Below, in pieces: positions 29,001 through 35,454 of a stretch of DNA of 64,000 bases. Position 1 is the stretch's first letter. Every line of letters starts with the position of its first letter. The position numbers and the translations under genes were made by a program. The notes below the pieces were generated by a model that was not told the origin of the DNA, made no database searches, and was given only the letters and a program-made list of their open reading frames with translations. The DNA comes from Apostichopus japonicus (Eukaryota > Echinodermata > Holothuroidea > Aspidochirotida > Stichopodidae): NCBI RefSeq assembly GCF_037975245.1, contig NC_092566.1, forward strand, positions 11,545,501 through 11,609,500, written 5' to 3'.

Positions 29001-29563
29001 TTTTACACAGGAACCACAGTTAAGATCAAAGTTTGGAGTCTTCAAAACTACTATACAAGTAGACAAAATTTGAAAACTAGACCTGTATTATTCCATGGCA
29101 GTTATCTGATGTGATGTTTACTTTCTTTCAATATTTGTGGTGTAAGCTTTCACACTTGTTAGCTAATTTGCAACATTTGATACAAATAACACAAAATCTT
29201 GTAAAGACTTGAATTGTTGAGTTGACTGAGCTAAGTAAGCAATCATGCATCATAAGAAGATTATGTCTGAATTTATATCTCCGAAAAAAATAAACTAGGG
29301 CGTCCATAAAATACAATTTTGGGTAAGAACAATTTATTTTGCACCCAATGCCTTTGCATGCAGACCTGTGCTGACTGGATGTTCCCAGGCTGTTTTGTAT
29401 TTCTTTTGGTTAGGGTTAGGGTAATTCAGTTGATTATTTTACTCACAGTCTTTGGCTGTTCTGTAATTTTCAATTCCGGTTCTGCCTCGACAGGGGTTAG
29501 TCCAACTTCGGGCACACCTATTTGTTGCCAGATATCGTCCAGAACATGATCAGGCTCCATCAT
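1407..29563 (-). CDS. NFKB1: NF-kB p105/p100-type precursor, complete coding gene in 17 exons
   Basis: Transcription-factor precursor of the Rel/NF-kB family. Its N-terminal half binds kB DNA as a dimer and its ankyrin half acts as a built-in IkB that holds it in the cytoplasm. Coding exons (minus strand): 29563-29447, 28652-28554, 20543-20395, 18438-18161, 17737-17538, 17206-17068, 16127-16041, 14917-14309, 9625-9290, 7989-7842, 7403-7289, 6647-6425, 6030-5942, 5172-4825, 4236-4014, 2409-2231, 1514-1407. They total 3447 nt and 1148 residues, against about 970 in human p105. Domains: RHD N-terminal part about 35-214 with the DNA loop [11 protein letters not shown] dimerisation part 216-327, NLS RKRVKR 334-339, Gln-rich linker 417-559, ankyrin repeats about 717-975, degron DSGVHS 1031-1036, death domain about 1058-1140. 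All phases join without a stop. The symbol is approximate: this is probably the single pro-orthologue of vertebrate NFKB1 and NFKB2. Confidence 0.95.
1826..2073. repeat. (AAT)n microsatellite with interruptions
   Basis: About 250 bp of ATA/AAT trinucleotides broken by scattered G and C, inside the last NF-kB intron. It produces spurious poly-Ile open frames on both strands. Confidence 0.97.
2231..2409 (-). CDS. NFKB1: NF-kB exon, death domain part 1 (residues 1054-1113)
   Basis: Reads [29 protein letters not shown] and [11 protein letters not shown], which align to the NFKB1 death-domain helices (NWATLAQKLGLG, APSKTLMDNYE). Acceptor cactctattccag, donor GAG|gtgagt. Confidence 0.92.
2755..3480 (-). 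mobile_element. LINE 3' relic (RT C-terminus and tail)
   Basis: On the minus strand, broken frames resemble the end of a non-[18 protein letters not shown] (the FKYLG motif), [24 protein letters not shown], then a 3' terminus with GGGATATAATAAACTTGAAC. In-frame stops show it is dead. It lies in the intron between the degron and death-domain exons. Confidence 0.7.
4014..4236 (-). CDS. NFKB1: NF-kB exon, phosphodegron (residues 980-1054)
   Basis: A Ser-rich segment with [18 protein letters not shown] (1031-1036) fits the IKK-phosphorylated, beta-TrCP-bound DSGxxS motif of IkB proteins and beta-catenin. Here it precedes the death domain rather than following it. Acceptor cactttcttgacag, donor AGAG|gtaaag. 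Confidence 0.88.
4825..5172 (-). CDS. NFKB1: NF-kB exon, ankyrin repeats 5-7 with acidic insert (residues 864-979)
   Basis: Repeats [20 protein letters not shown] and [20 protein letters not shown] are followed by an Asp/Glu/Ser/Tyr-rich insert at about residues 938-965 and a last partial repeat [11 protein letters not shown]. The insert sits where human p105 has its shorter acidic loop. Acceptor ccctctccgtttcaag, donor CAG|gtgagt. Confidence 0.93.
5942..6030 (-). CDS. NFKB1: NF-kB exon, ankyrin repeat 4 (residues 834-863)
   Basis: Reads [20 protein letters not shown] and ends SGANKDIP. 89 nt, acceptor tgttgttttacag, donor CCC|gtaagt, phase 0. Confidence 0.92.
6425..6647 (-). CDS. NFKB1: NF-kB exon, ankyrin repeats 2-3 (residues 760-834)
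   Basis: Two repeats are visible: [19 protein letters not shown] with [11 protein letters not shown], then [21 protein letters not shown] loop [12 protein letters not shown] follows. Acceptor tatttccatttctcag, donor GACG|gtaggt. Confidence 0.93.
7289..7403 (-). CDS. NFKB1: NF-kB exon, ankyrin repeat 1 (residues 721-759)
   Basis: Completes the [18 protein letters not shown] ankyrin helix pair and ends KNKLDQ. Acceptor cattttccacag, donor CAG|gtatgt, phase 0. Confidence 0.93.
7842..7989 (-). CDS. NFKB1: NF-kB exon, helix before ankyrin 1 (residues 672-721)
   Basis: Reads [29 protein letters not shown] and then EDDNGDT, equivalent to the human segment just before ankyrin repeat 1 (VTGDVKMLLAVQRHL, DENGDS). 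Acceptor ttgttacacag, donor GACAC|gtatgt in phase 2. Confidence 0.92.
8655..8850. repeat. 21-bp minisatellite (ACAATGCAAACTTGTGTGGTG)
   Basis: About nine imperfect head-to-tail copies in an NF-kB intron, some units changed to ACAAGGGAAACC. They yield Cys/His-rich spurious frames on both strands. Confidence 0.93.
9290..9625 (-). CDS. NFKB1: NF-kB exon, linker before ankyrin repeats (residues 560-671)
   Basis: An acidic, low-complexity-free linker ([15 protein letters not shown] to [14 protein letters not shown]). I see no named domain. It is supported by phase-1 continuity with both neighbours, a good acceptor (ttccttacttacgtag) and donor TTTG|gtaaat. Confidence 0.82.
9680..9792. repeat. 24/25-bp purine minisatellite
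   Basis: About four to five copies of GGAGAGAAAAGGAGTGGGGT followed by GGAG, an uninterrupted purine strand. Lies just upstream of the acceptor of the 9290-9625 exon. Confidence 0.9.
12916..13253 (+). mobile_element. TTAA-flanked MITE, copy 1
   Basis: Begins TTAA then GTATTGAAGACTCGC and ends GAGTCTTCACACCA then TTAA. Same family as 16188-16556 and 23733-24099. Internal landmark CAGACAGTAATGAAACGTGA. Confidence 0.85.
13870..13898. repeat. (GT)n followed by poly-G
   Basis: GTGTGTGTGTGTGTG runs into a 12-G stretch. Intronic microsatellite. Confidence 0.9.
14309..14917 (-). CDS. NFKB1: NF-kB exon, Gln-rich linker (residues 357-559)
   Basis: The largest exon, 609 nt. From residue 417 on, 52 of 143 residues are Gln by my count, with His and Pro interspersed. 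No Gly-rich tract is present, although vertebrate p105/p100 have their Gly-rich processing region here. Acceptor tttctttgaaag, donor AATG|gtaaag. Its codons are mixed CAA and CAG, so it is not a simple recent trinucleotide expansion. Confidence 0.88.
16041..16127 (-). CDS. NFKB1: NF-kB exon carrying the nuclear localisation signal (residues 328-357)
   Basis: Short 87-nt exon. It encodes a conserved Asp, then the basic cluster RKRVKR at residues 334-339 in the position of the p50 NLS, then an acidic helix ([12 protein letters not shown]). Acceptor ttccattaaacag, donor GCAG|gtatga. Confidence 0.9.
16188..16556 (-). mobile_element. TTAA-flanked MITE, copy 2 (reverse orientation)
   Basis: Left end TTAAAGGGTGTGAAGCCTC, right end CTTCAATGCCTTTAA: inverted termini with TTAA at both edges. 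It lies only 60 bp upstream of the NLS exon's acceptor, inside an intron. Confidence 0.85.
17068..17206 (-). CDS. NFKB1: NF-kB exon, RHD dimerisation subdomain part 2 (residues 282-327)
   Basis: Reads [13 protein letters not shown] and [17 protein letters not shown], including a PKA-type RRKS site (Ser310). The donor is AAAAG|gcaagt, a GC-AG intron. Using a GT four bases on would run into a stop in the next exon, while the GC donor gives the conserved Asp at the junction. Confidence 0.9.
17538..17737 (-). CDS. NFKB1: NF-kB exon, RHD dimerisation subdomain part 1 (residues 215-281)
   Basis: Contains [28 protein letters not shown] and [15 protein letters not shown], nearly invariant in NFKB1/2 proteins (IPT/TIG fold). 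Acceptor after a long T tract (tttttttcag), donor CAG|gtaaag, ends in phase 0. Confidence 0.95.
18161..18438 (-). CDS. NFKB1: NF-kB exon, end of RHD N-terminal subdomain (residues 122-214)
   Basis: Reads [15 protein letters not shown], then a helical insert, then [16 protein letters not shown] and [17 protein letters not shown]. Two acceptors lie 7 nt apart: ctacag|TTTTCAG and ttttcag|AATTTA. Only the upstream one continues the phase-2 frame and aligns without a gap to the human NFKB1 stretch ending in FANLG. Donor |gtaagt at 18160. Confidence 0.9.
18439..20394 (-). other. NF-kB intron, 2.0 kb
   Basis: AT-rich intron within the RHD. No recognisable repeat or coding segment seen apart from short simple-sequence patches (ATAATA near 18465, TGGTATGGT near 18830). 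Confidence 0.5.
20395..20543 (-). CDS. NFKB1: NF-kB exon, RHD N-terminal subdomain (residues 73-122)
   Basis: Reads [16 protein letters not shown] then [10 protein letters not shown] and GICTVQVGP, matching the conserved RHD core (human ICNYVGPAKVIVQLVT, HAHSLVGKHC). Acceptor ttatttacaccag, donor CTTG|gtaagt, ending in phase 2. It is reached after an 8-kb intron. Confidence 0.93.
21560..21742. repeat. dispersed repeat ending in (CA)n
   Basis: TGACCTCTGATGACCCAAAT, then ATATGAAGTTGGTCTGACC, CTTGAGATATCGTGTTTACA and a CA tract at 21718-21739. The layout (conserved body plus simple tail) suggests a short retroposon. A related style of body (58340-58640, GAAAATCTGCGCAGTCGTG with a CA-rich tail) occurs elsewhere here. 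Confidence 0.45.
22711..22828. repeat. tandem duplication of about 60 bp
   Basis: TAGCAAGTGCTATGTATCAT and ACTTGAGCATTTGCCTG occur twice in a row with a 5-bp length difference between copies. Confidence 0.9.
23312..23385 (+). repeat. dispersed TTTAGTAGCACAAC repeat, copy 1
   Basis: TTTAGTAGCACAACTTTGCA, TTTTAGACCTAATTTGTAT and CACCATTTGACCTCTAA. Recurs in diverged form near 32920, 54817 and 56415. Confidence 0.5.
23733..24099 (+). mobile_element. TTAA-flanked MITE, copy 3
   Basis: Begins TTAAAGGCATTGAAGACTCA and ends GAGTCTTCACACCCTTTAA. The best preserved termini of the three copies. No coding capacity. Confidence 0.87.
26265..26362. repeat. 18-bp minisatellite (CAGTTCCCCACCCCTA)
   Basis: About five tandem units of CCCCACCCCTACAGTTCC with single changes, in the 8-kb intron. 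Confidence 0.93.
28554..28652 (-). CDS. NFKB1: NF-kB exon, DNA-contact loop (residues 40-72)
   Basis: Encodes 33 residues starting [11 protein letters not shown] and continuing SHGGLPG, the L1 recognition loop with the redox-sensitive Cys and base-contacting Arg residues of the family. Acceptor ttgacttcaacag, donor GAG|gtaagt, both phase 0. The longest open frame across this stretch on the same strand is a different, non-coding frame. Confidence 0.93.
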
Positions 29564-29610
29564 TTACAGACACCTGTAGTAGCTGATAGCAAGTGTGGCC
29601 TCCACAGACC
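29447..29610 (-). CDS. NFKB1: NF-kB exon with start codon (residues 1-39)
   Basis: Acceptor tttctgtcttgcag precedes 29610. The 5'UTR part is 29610-29564 and coding runs 29563-29447. The ATG (ATGATGG) is directly preceded by an in-frame TAA, which fixes the start; the second ATG is one codon later. The exon ends in ITEQPKT, the first strand of the Rel homology domain (human EQPKQ), followed by donor GTGAGT. At least one further non-coding 5' exon must lie to the right. Confidence 0.9.
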
Positions 29611-30364
29611 CTGCAAGACAGAAAAGAAAGCACATTTGTTAACTCAGAAGAGACTGAAGCATTGACGATACACAAAACTTGGCTTAAACTTACTGTACCA
29701 CCAATGAACAACGTTAAATGCTTCACTTTACTTAATGTACAGGGTGTTACAAGCACTTGGGTGAAGCAGGGCAATAATAGGAGGAGTACAGCAAAAACTC
29801 CAACATCCCCCCCCCCCCTTCCAAATCAACTGTCAGATCATTTTTGCTATTTAGGTTTTCATGCCTTAATTGGCAAAACAGAGAAACCAACTACGTAGGC
29901 TTACTTGATGACATTTTTCTCCTACATCAGGTTACACAAAATTTAACTTTCATTATGAGTGCAGTACAGTCGGTTGCATATCCTGAAGGAAAACTTGGAG
30001 AAATGTATTAAGTCAAGTTTCTTTTTAGTCTTGCTCAATTCTGGATATTGGCAATGCTGCTGTCAGAAGAAATGAAAATGAATATCTTGCATCTTTATGA
30101 CCAATGATTTACATTCAATGAAAGTACTGTATTAGTCCATTTCCACGAATAGACTTTTGGAATGGGACTCTCCAACTGTTTTACTTAAACATGACAAGCT
30201 GCAATCTCTGACTGCAGTAAAAATGGTACTGTGAGCTGCTGATCGCTAGAAGTAAAATTTTGTTTCTCATTACTGAAGTAGAGATCTTTAATATTCCAAG
30301 TTTCAAGTCTTAAACTTAATTGTTTTAAGTACGTTAACTTGCACTCCTTCACAATCAGCGCATC

Positions 30365-30440
30365 GAGATGTTCAGCGCATCCAGATGTATTTAATGTTTA
30401 TTGCGCTTTATAAGAACTGTATAAATATTATTATTATTAA
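30365..30440 (+). mobile_element. LINE-type 3' tail fragment
   Basis: GTTTATTGCGCTTTATAAGA followed by ACTGTATAAAT and a (TTA)n run, the typical terminus left by non-LTR elements. No RT remains. Confidence 0.45.
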
Positions 30441-30548
30441 TCAGCCTATCTGCAAAAGAAATCTTGAACTATGTAACCCAGCTCATCTGTATGCATATCA
30501 CCTTTTCTGCATTCTTGTAAGCATTTCATGCGATCTTGACTATATCAG

Positions 30549-31234
30549 GGGACAAACTAAAACGAATGACAGCGAATGACCGAATGACAATTGACTTTGT
30601 ACAGGGTTAATTATCATGACAGCGAATGACAGCGAATGACAGCGAATGACAGCGAATGACAGCGAATGACAGCGAATGACAGCGAATGACAGCGAATGAC
30701 AGCGAATGACAGCGAATGACAACGAAGGACAGTGTTGAGTGGAGATAGAATGATTAACGGAGTGGAGTACGTGGTTATTGGTTTTCTGCGCAAAAATGAT
30801 TTGAGGATATCGCATGTTACGTGGTTGCAGGGTTTTTGTGTAATTTATGGATAGAAACCACAGGGAAAGTTTTTGTGTGAGAATGCGCCTTAGTTCTGTG
30901 CTTTTTACCTCCATAGATTTATATAGAAAGATTACTGAAGCCATTTCAAGATTATAGTATTGTTAGTTTCTAACAATTAATATCGGAAAAATGACGTTAA
31001 ATTTACTTTTTAAAATCAAACTTACAATTTCGCTTACTATAAGGTGCGTTTTTATCTTGTCCGTGCATTATCTAGATACCCACGAAGTCTGAACTGTGAT
31101 ACCCGGTTGAAGAAAATGTCTGTGCTGTCATTACTGTCATTCGTTTTAGTCAACGCAATTTTTTAGTGTGTACAACATATTGTCATTCGTTATGTGTAAC
31201 GCAATTGTCATTCGTTTTAGTAACACCCCTACTG
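30549..31234 (+). mobile_element. non-autonomous DNA element carrying a minisatellite
   Basis: Ends share an inverted ACTAAAACGAATGACA (left) and TGTCATTCGTTTTAGT (right), and the element is flanked by the direct repeat TATATCAG (30541-30548 and 31235-31242), as for an 8-bp hAT duplication. The terminal motif GAATGAC is the same word that is amplified in the internal tandem array. Confidence 0.6.
30621..30720 (+). repeat. 10-bp tandem array, ten perfect AGCGAATGAC units
   Basis: Ten identical units in a row, with degenerate units on both sides (from about 30560 to 30735). No spacers, so not a CRISPR. Confidence 0.98.
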
Positions 31235-32330
31235 TATATCAGTAAGGATCACATTCATTAGTACAGAAATGACACAACCATCTATGGAGAGCCCCATTGG
31301 AAGTGGGGATTTGCAACATTGGAACATCTGAAATGTGGATGTATGTTTGAAATGAACAATCAATGACACATACATGTAAGAGAATATACTAATGTAAACT
31401 ATATCGCTTTGTTATATTGTAGACTGAATTGATCCTAGCAGGAATTTGATAGTGGCTGATCGCTATTAAATATGTTCAAAACATTAGTCTAGCTTTTATT
31501 ATTACTGTACAATGATACTTGAATTATGGCTATAGAACTAACAGCAAAGTGGAAACAAATTAAGTGATTTCGGCTAACAAGAAAGACCGTGCTTCCTAAT
31601 ATTTTTCCAACCCGCCCTACAAATACAGTGTTCAAAATATTACCAAAAATGGTACTAGACGTTGTACATATTTATTGTACTTAAAAAGGATATAAAAAAA
31701 ACACTTCACAATGCATATATACTCATCACATTTAAAGAAATTACAGGCGGACAACAAATGACATTTGAAAACAACTCCTAAAATTATAAAACTGCTTGAT
31801 TACCGTTTCTGGGGAGGTTACCATCACCCGAACAGACACTCAAAATTGAAAACCAAACCACACTACTGTATGCTTGCTCATTCCATTACTTTCAGCGATG
31901 TTAATTTTGGAACTAACTTCTGTATGCCTGATTCCCGAATTATATCAACTGTTAGTTACCCAAATGGCTTGACGATTAAGCAATATTATCAGTGATACTA
32001 TGTCCCTGGGTTTGTTTTAAATTGGGACAGAAGGCCTAAACTAATTCTGACTATTGTCAACTTTGGGTTACTAGACCTACCTAACGATAGGTTTAACGTT
32101 AAGTTGTATCCTGGACTAAGTTAGAAAGCTCTCGAAATAACTTTACAAACTTGCCTTCTGAGAAGTTTGAAAAATCCAAGGAGGAATGGTTGATAATTAC
32201 CAGATTTAGCAAAAACTCGTCTTTTCCGGAACCTCTTCTGCACTAGTATAGTCGTAAGGCTTAAATTGGTTCCTCTCAATACCACGGCAGTACACCGTTC
32301 CTGTTTGATCCGGTACGGACTGTTAGAAGT

Positions 32331-32474
32331 ATGGCGTCTTATATCAATGAATACTGTTCTGTGTGTTGTTGTAACAACTTACGTCAAGGGAAAAGCACCC
32401 GCCACAGTACCATTATGAGTACTATTATGAGAGGACAACGTTGTTTACAATGTACACATACTCGATTACGTTAG
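32331..32474 (+). CDS. possible 47-residue Cys-rich small ORF
   Basis: Starts AGTATGGCG, a good initiation context (A at -3, G at +4), and ends TAG. Cysteines are arranged as CSVCCC near the start and CLQC near the end, a CxxC pair at each side. No family is recognised and no conservation can be judged from here. It overlaps, on the other strand, the area where the NF-kB first exon might lie, so chance is a real alternative. Confidence 0.15.
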   Translation: MASYINEYCSVCCCNNLRQGKSTRHSTIMSTIMRGQRCLQCTHTRLR

Positions 32475-32729
32475 CATACACACTGTGATAAGGTTAACTT
32501 TCCATGTGGGAAGGCAACTCCACACGAACGAATTGTTTGGGCCGAAAAGAGTCCCAAATAAAAGATGTTGTACCATGAAAGTGCTTTAGAAACAAACACG
32601 AAGCATTATTTCTGTCTCTGACGAGATTTCGTGCAGCACATTTAGTCCTAAAACTAAGAAAATAGTTTGAAGGCCGATGAAACCTAGCGCCGGATAGGAG
32701 TCTGTCGTTTCGCAATTAATTAATTGTAA

Positions 32730-32740
32730 GGGGAATCCCC
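32730..32740. promoter_or_regulatory. palindromic kB-type site GGGGAATCCCC
   Basis: Perfect match to GGGRNWYYCC read on both strands. Lies about 3.2 kb upstream of the NF-kB coding start, in the presumed promoter area. Vertebrate NFKB1 and NFKB2 promoters are autoregulated through such sites; the same role here is inference. A CRE-like TACGTCAC lies about 30 bp further upstream (near 32773). Confidence 0.4.
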
Positions 32741-32919
32741 TTCAATTGAAATTTTCTGTTGAGCTGGAACAGTACGTCACAGAGTACAAAAGGTGTCAAA
32801 ATCGGAAGTGGAATCGGACCAGCAGGTCGGATCAGGATTAGAAGCAGTGGCGTGAGCAAAGGGGAGGGTTCTTTTTCGCCGGGTATTTTTTTTATATTCT
32901 TTATAATTCTAAAATAGGA

Positions 32920-33001
32920 TTTATTAGCACAACGTTGAGTTTAGACCTAATGATAGTCGAAATATACTTGCCTCAGAAAGCACAATTTCATGTCTAAACC
33001 C
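32920..33001 (+). repeat. dispersed TTTATTAGCACAAC repeat, copy 2
   Basis: TTTATTAGCACAACGTTGAG, TTTAGACCTAATGATAG and CCTCAGAAAGCACAATTT. A diverged member of the family also seen at 23312, 54817 and 56415. Confidence 0.5.
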
Positions 33002-33039
33002 CTCCCTACAGGGGAGCCGCGTTTAGCGGCCCCACAGTC

Positions 33040-33303
33040 ACACCCTTAAGCACCCAACCAAATATTTTGTTGTGAAAATTCGGGCAATATGCTGAGAATT
33101 TTTCGGGCACTTACTGATAGAAAAATAATTTGCAATAGCCTATGTTTTTCAATGGTTAATCTTATATTGTTATTATCATTATTATTGTAACGACTTAACC
33201 AATAATTATAACCAATATAGAAGGGTGATAACAAAATTTTGGTTTTATTTTTCGGGCAAGTCGTTACAGCCCCCCCCCCCCAAATTGGGCTCCTATGCCT
33301 ATG
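33040..33303 (-). mobile_element. MITE of the CATAGGCGTAGGAGCC family, copy A
   Basis: Reverse-complement relative of 56771-57139. Shared blocks: CGGGCAAGTCGTTACAGCC, GAAAATTCGGGCAATATGCT, and the end GGGCTCCTATGCCTATG. The left end is diverged or truncated. Confidence 0.65.
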
Positions 33304-33612
33304 TATATGGCATAAGAACAATAATTAAAATGGGGAATGGAGAAAAGTACCTAAATGAAGGGGTAACACCATTTACAATTGCCCCTCTCTAAAAAATTTA
33401 CTGATCCCGAGTAAGGTGTAACACAGTCACACAGTTTCTTACAACAAAATGTTTAACATTATTCACTAAATCCCATGAAAAACAAGTTACAATCAAACAA
33501 AGAACTTCCTTCTTTTTCAACTTAGAAACAAAGAAACTGAGGGCGCACCTGAACTGAGTGCAACTTACCCCTTATCAATGACACTTATCTGAAAATAGAT
33601 AACATGTAATAT

Positions 33613-34606
33613 CAGAGATGCCAAGGTCAGATGTTTTTTAGGCGGGTGAAAATTGTCTGATGCTGTTGGTTACGTACACCATCCAAGCGGAGCGCCACCA
33701 TGGGTTGGCGCGAAGCGTACAAGAAAATTTGGGGATCTTACGGCCCCTCAGATGGCCGGAAACATCACTTCCCGGGTCATCTCAGCTGAATCTATACTGT
33801 CTCCATATTTGTATTGTGTCTATTTTTTTTTAATTCCAGAGGAAAAAATATCTTGAAATAAAGAAATCTCTGAAATTTTGCGGACGCTGTAGCGTTCACG
33901 TGTGTCGTAACGGTATTATTTTTCACGAATCGTATAGGTAACGTTGCTTTCAGCTGGGCATATTTAGCAGTGGCGTAGGAAGGTACTTTTGAGTGGGGGG
34001 GGGGGCTGAGGACTGATGGCCGGCCTGGGGGAGGGGTCTAAGGGGAGGGGGTGTCCCCCTCCCCTTTGGAATTTTTTTGCATTTCCAGGTGGCCTCAGAT
34101 GCAATTTGGTGCAATATAGCACACTTCAACACCCACTCCATTTTGTAAAGAATTTTGCATTTTCACCTGGCCTTAGATGCAATTTGGTGCTTCAAATGAG
34201 ATTTTTTTCTCATTTGGAAATGAAAAAGGGGTTTTCTGACTTGCGGAGCGGGGGGGCGGAACGATACTTCCGCCCCCCACATTTTTCACTGGGGGGCTGG
34301 CGCCCCCCCCCCCAGCCCCCCCCCCCCGGTTCCTACGCCCTTGATATTTAGCACGATCGGCTTTGAGTAATTTCCGATCCTGGCGGTTCTGAGATAATTC
34401 GCATTTTGGTGTGATGAAATGAATTTCACGCTAGCAATAATACACTTTCACAGGAAAAACTCTGTGGGCCTACAATGCGGGAGATTCTTCAAAAATGCGG
34501 GAGTTTTTTGGAAAATGCGGGAGATTCGGACAGGTGGGCGGGTGAGCGGGAGACGACCCGAAAATGCGGGTGACACCCGCCCAAAGCGGGTGACTTGGCA
34601 GCACTG
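33613..34606 (+). mobile_element. non-autonomous DNA element with 6-bp TAATAT duplication
   Basis: Left end CAGAGATGCCAAGGTCA and right end TGACTTGGCAGCACTG form imperfect inverted termini. TAATAT flanks both sides (33607-33612, 34607-34612). It contains repeated ATGCGGGAG motifs and a nested hAT element (33968-34343). Confidence 0.65.
33968..34343 (+). mobile_element. hAT MITE nested in 33613-34606
   Basis: Terminal inverted repeats CAGTGGCGTAGGAA and TTCCTACGCCCTTG, with the 8-bp target duplication ATATTTAG on each side (33960-33967, 34344-34351). The 8-bp duplication and terminal sequence are typical of hAT. No coding capacity. Confidence 0.85.
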
Positions 34607-35454
34607 TAATATGCAACACACGCAGAACATTTCTCTAAGTAAGAAAAAATGGGACATATCGTACATATGCATATCACATTATGCACAAACTTCAATTGAA
34701 ATAATGCAAAGTCAATTTATCATAATTAACCATAACATTTTGTAACACGTACAAATAACAATGAACAAACATTTGTTGGTTACAACTGTCCATATACAAA
34801 ATAACAACCGAAATTTCTGAAATCAACATGAAATATGCATTTCATGTAAAAAAAAAAACACTTGACCTTCAACTCCATTTCCACCGACCATGCATTATCT
34901 CAATACAGAACATAGCAGAAAATGGTGAATATGTGAAAATGGTGAATATATAAAAAAAAAAAGAAGATGAATATGGAGCCAACACATGAAATAAAACATG
35001 TTGCATAGTCACCGAAACCATGTTCCCTAAATCTCCCTACCATAAACAACAAACTATAACACTCTCGCGGACTGGTGCACTTCTCAGCCTACATCAGTGG
35101 GTTCGTGAAACAATAACACAATAAACAATAACACATCTCGCGAATAACATAAGTGAAACCTTTGTCCGAGTATTCTGACATCAGTACTGTTGGCGTTTAT
35201 CGGCGTCTGCATAGGACATCAAGGGCTGGTATGGGCAAATCCTGGTGTTACATGGCAGCGTATGACCATGCCCAAGGGTCTTCACCATGTATGTAGCTGG
35301 TATACATCTCAAGTAAACCAGATATTTTCTCCTCTGTGGTAGATGGTTCATCAGTGCAGCAGACTGGGAAAGTTGTATCCCTGTAGGTGACACTATATTA
35401 TGTACCTTAAGGCAGTTCAGCAAATTCCGTCACCCCGCCCCCTCTCCCCCATAG

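Larger units (their letters stand above)
29611..33606. other. upstream region of the NF-kB coding start
   Basis: Must contain the non-coding first exon(s) and promoter of the NF-kB gene. Candidate minus-strand donors include TTGAC|gtaagt at 32381-32376, but nothing in the sequence selects one. Also holds a LINE-type 3' tail (30365-30440), a MITE with a minisatellite (30549-31234), a kB site (32730-32740) and a degenerate MITE (33040-33303). Confidence 0.45.

Noticed and set aside
29409-29423. TTAGGGTTAGGGT, telomere-like
   Set aside because: Only two units inside an intron next to the first coding exon, consistent with chance.
30621-30720. Regular 10-bp array considered as CRISPR-like
   Set aside because: No spacers, and eukaryotic context. 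It is a minisatellite inside a DNA element.
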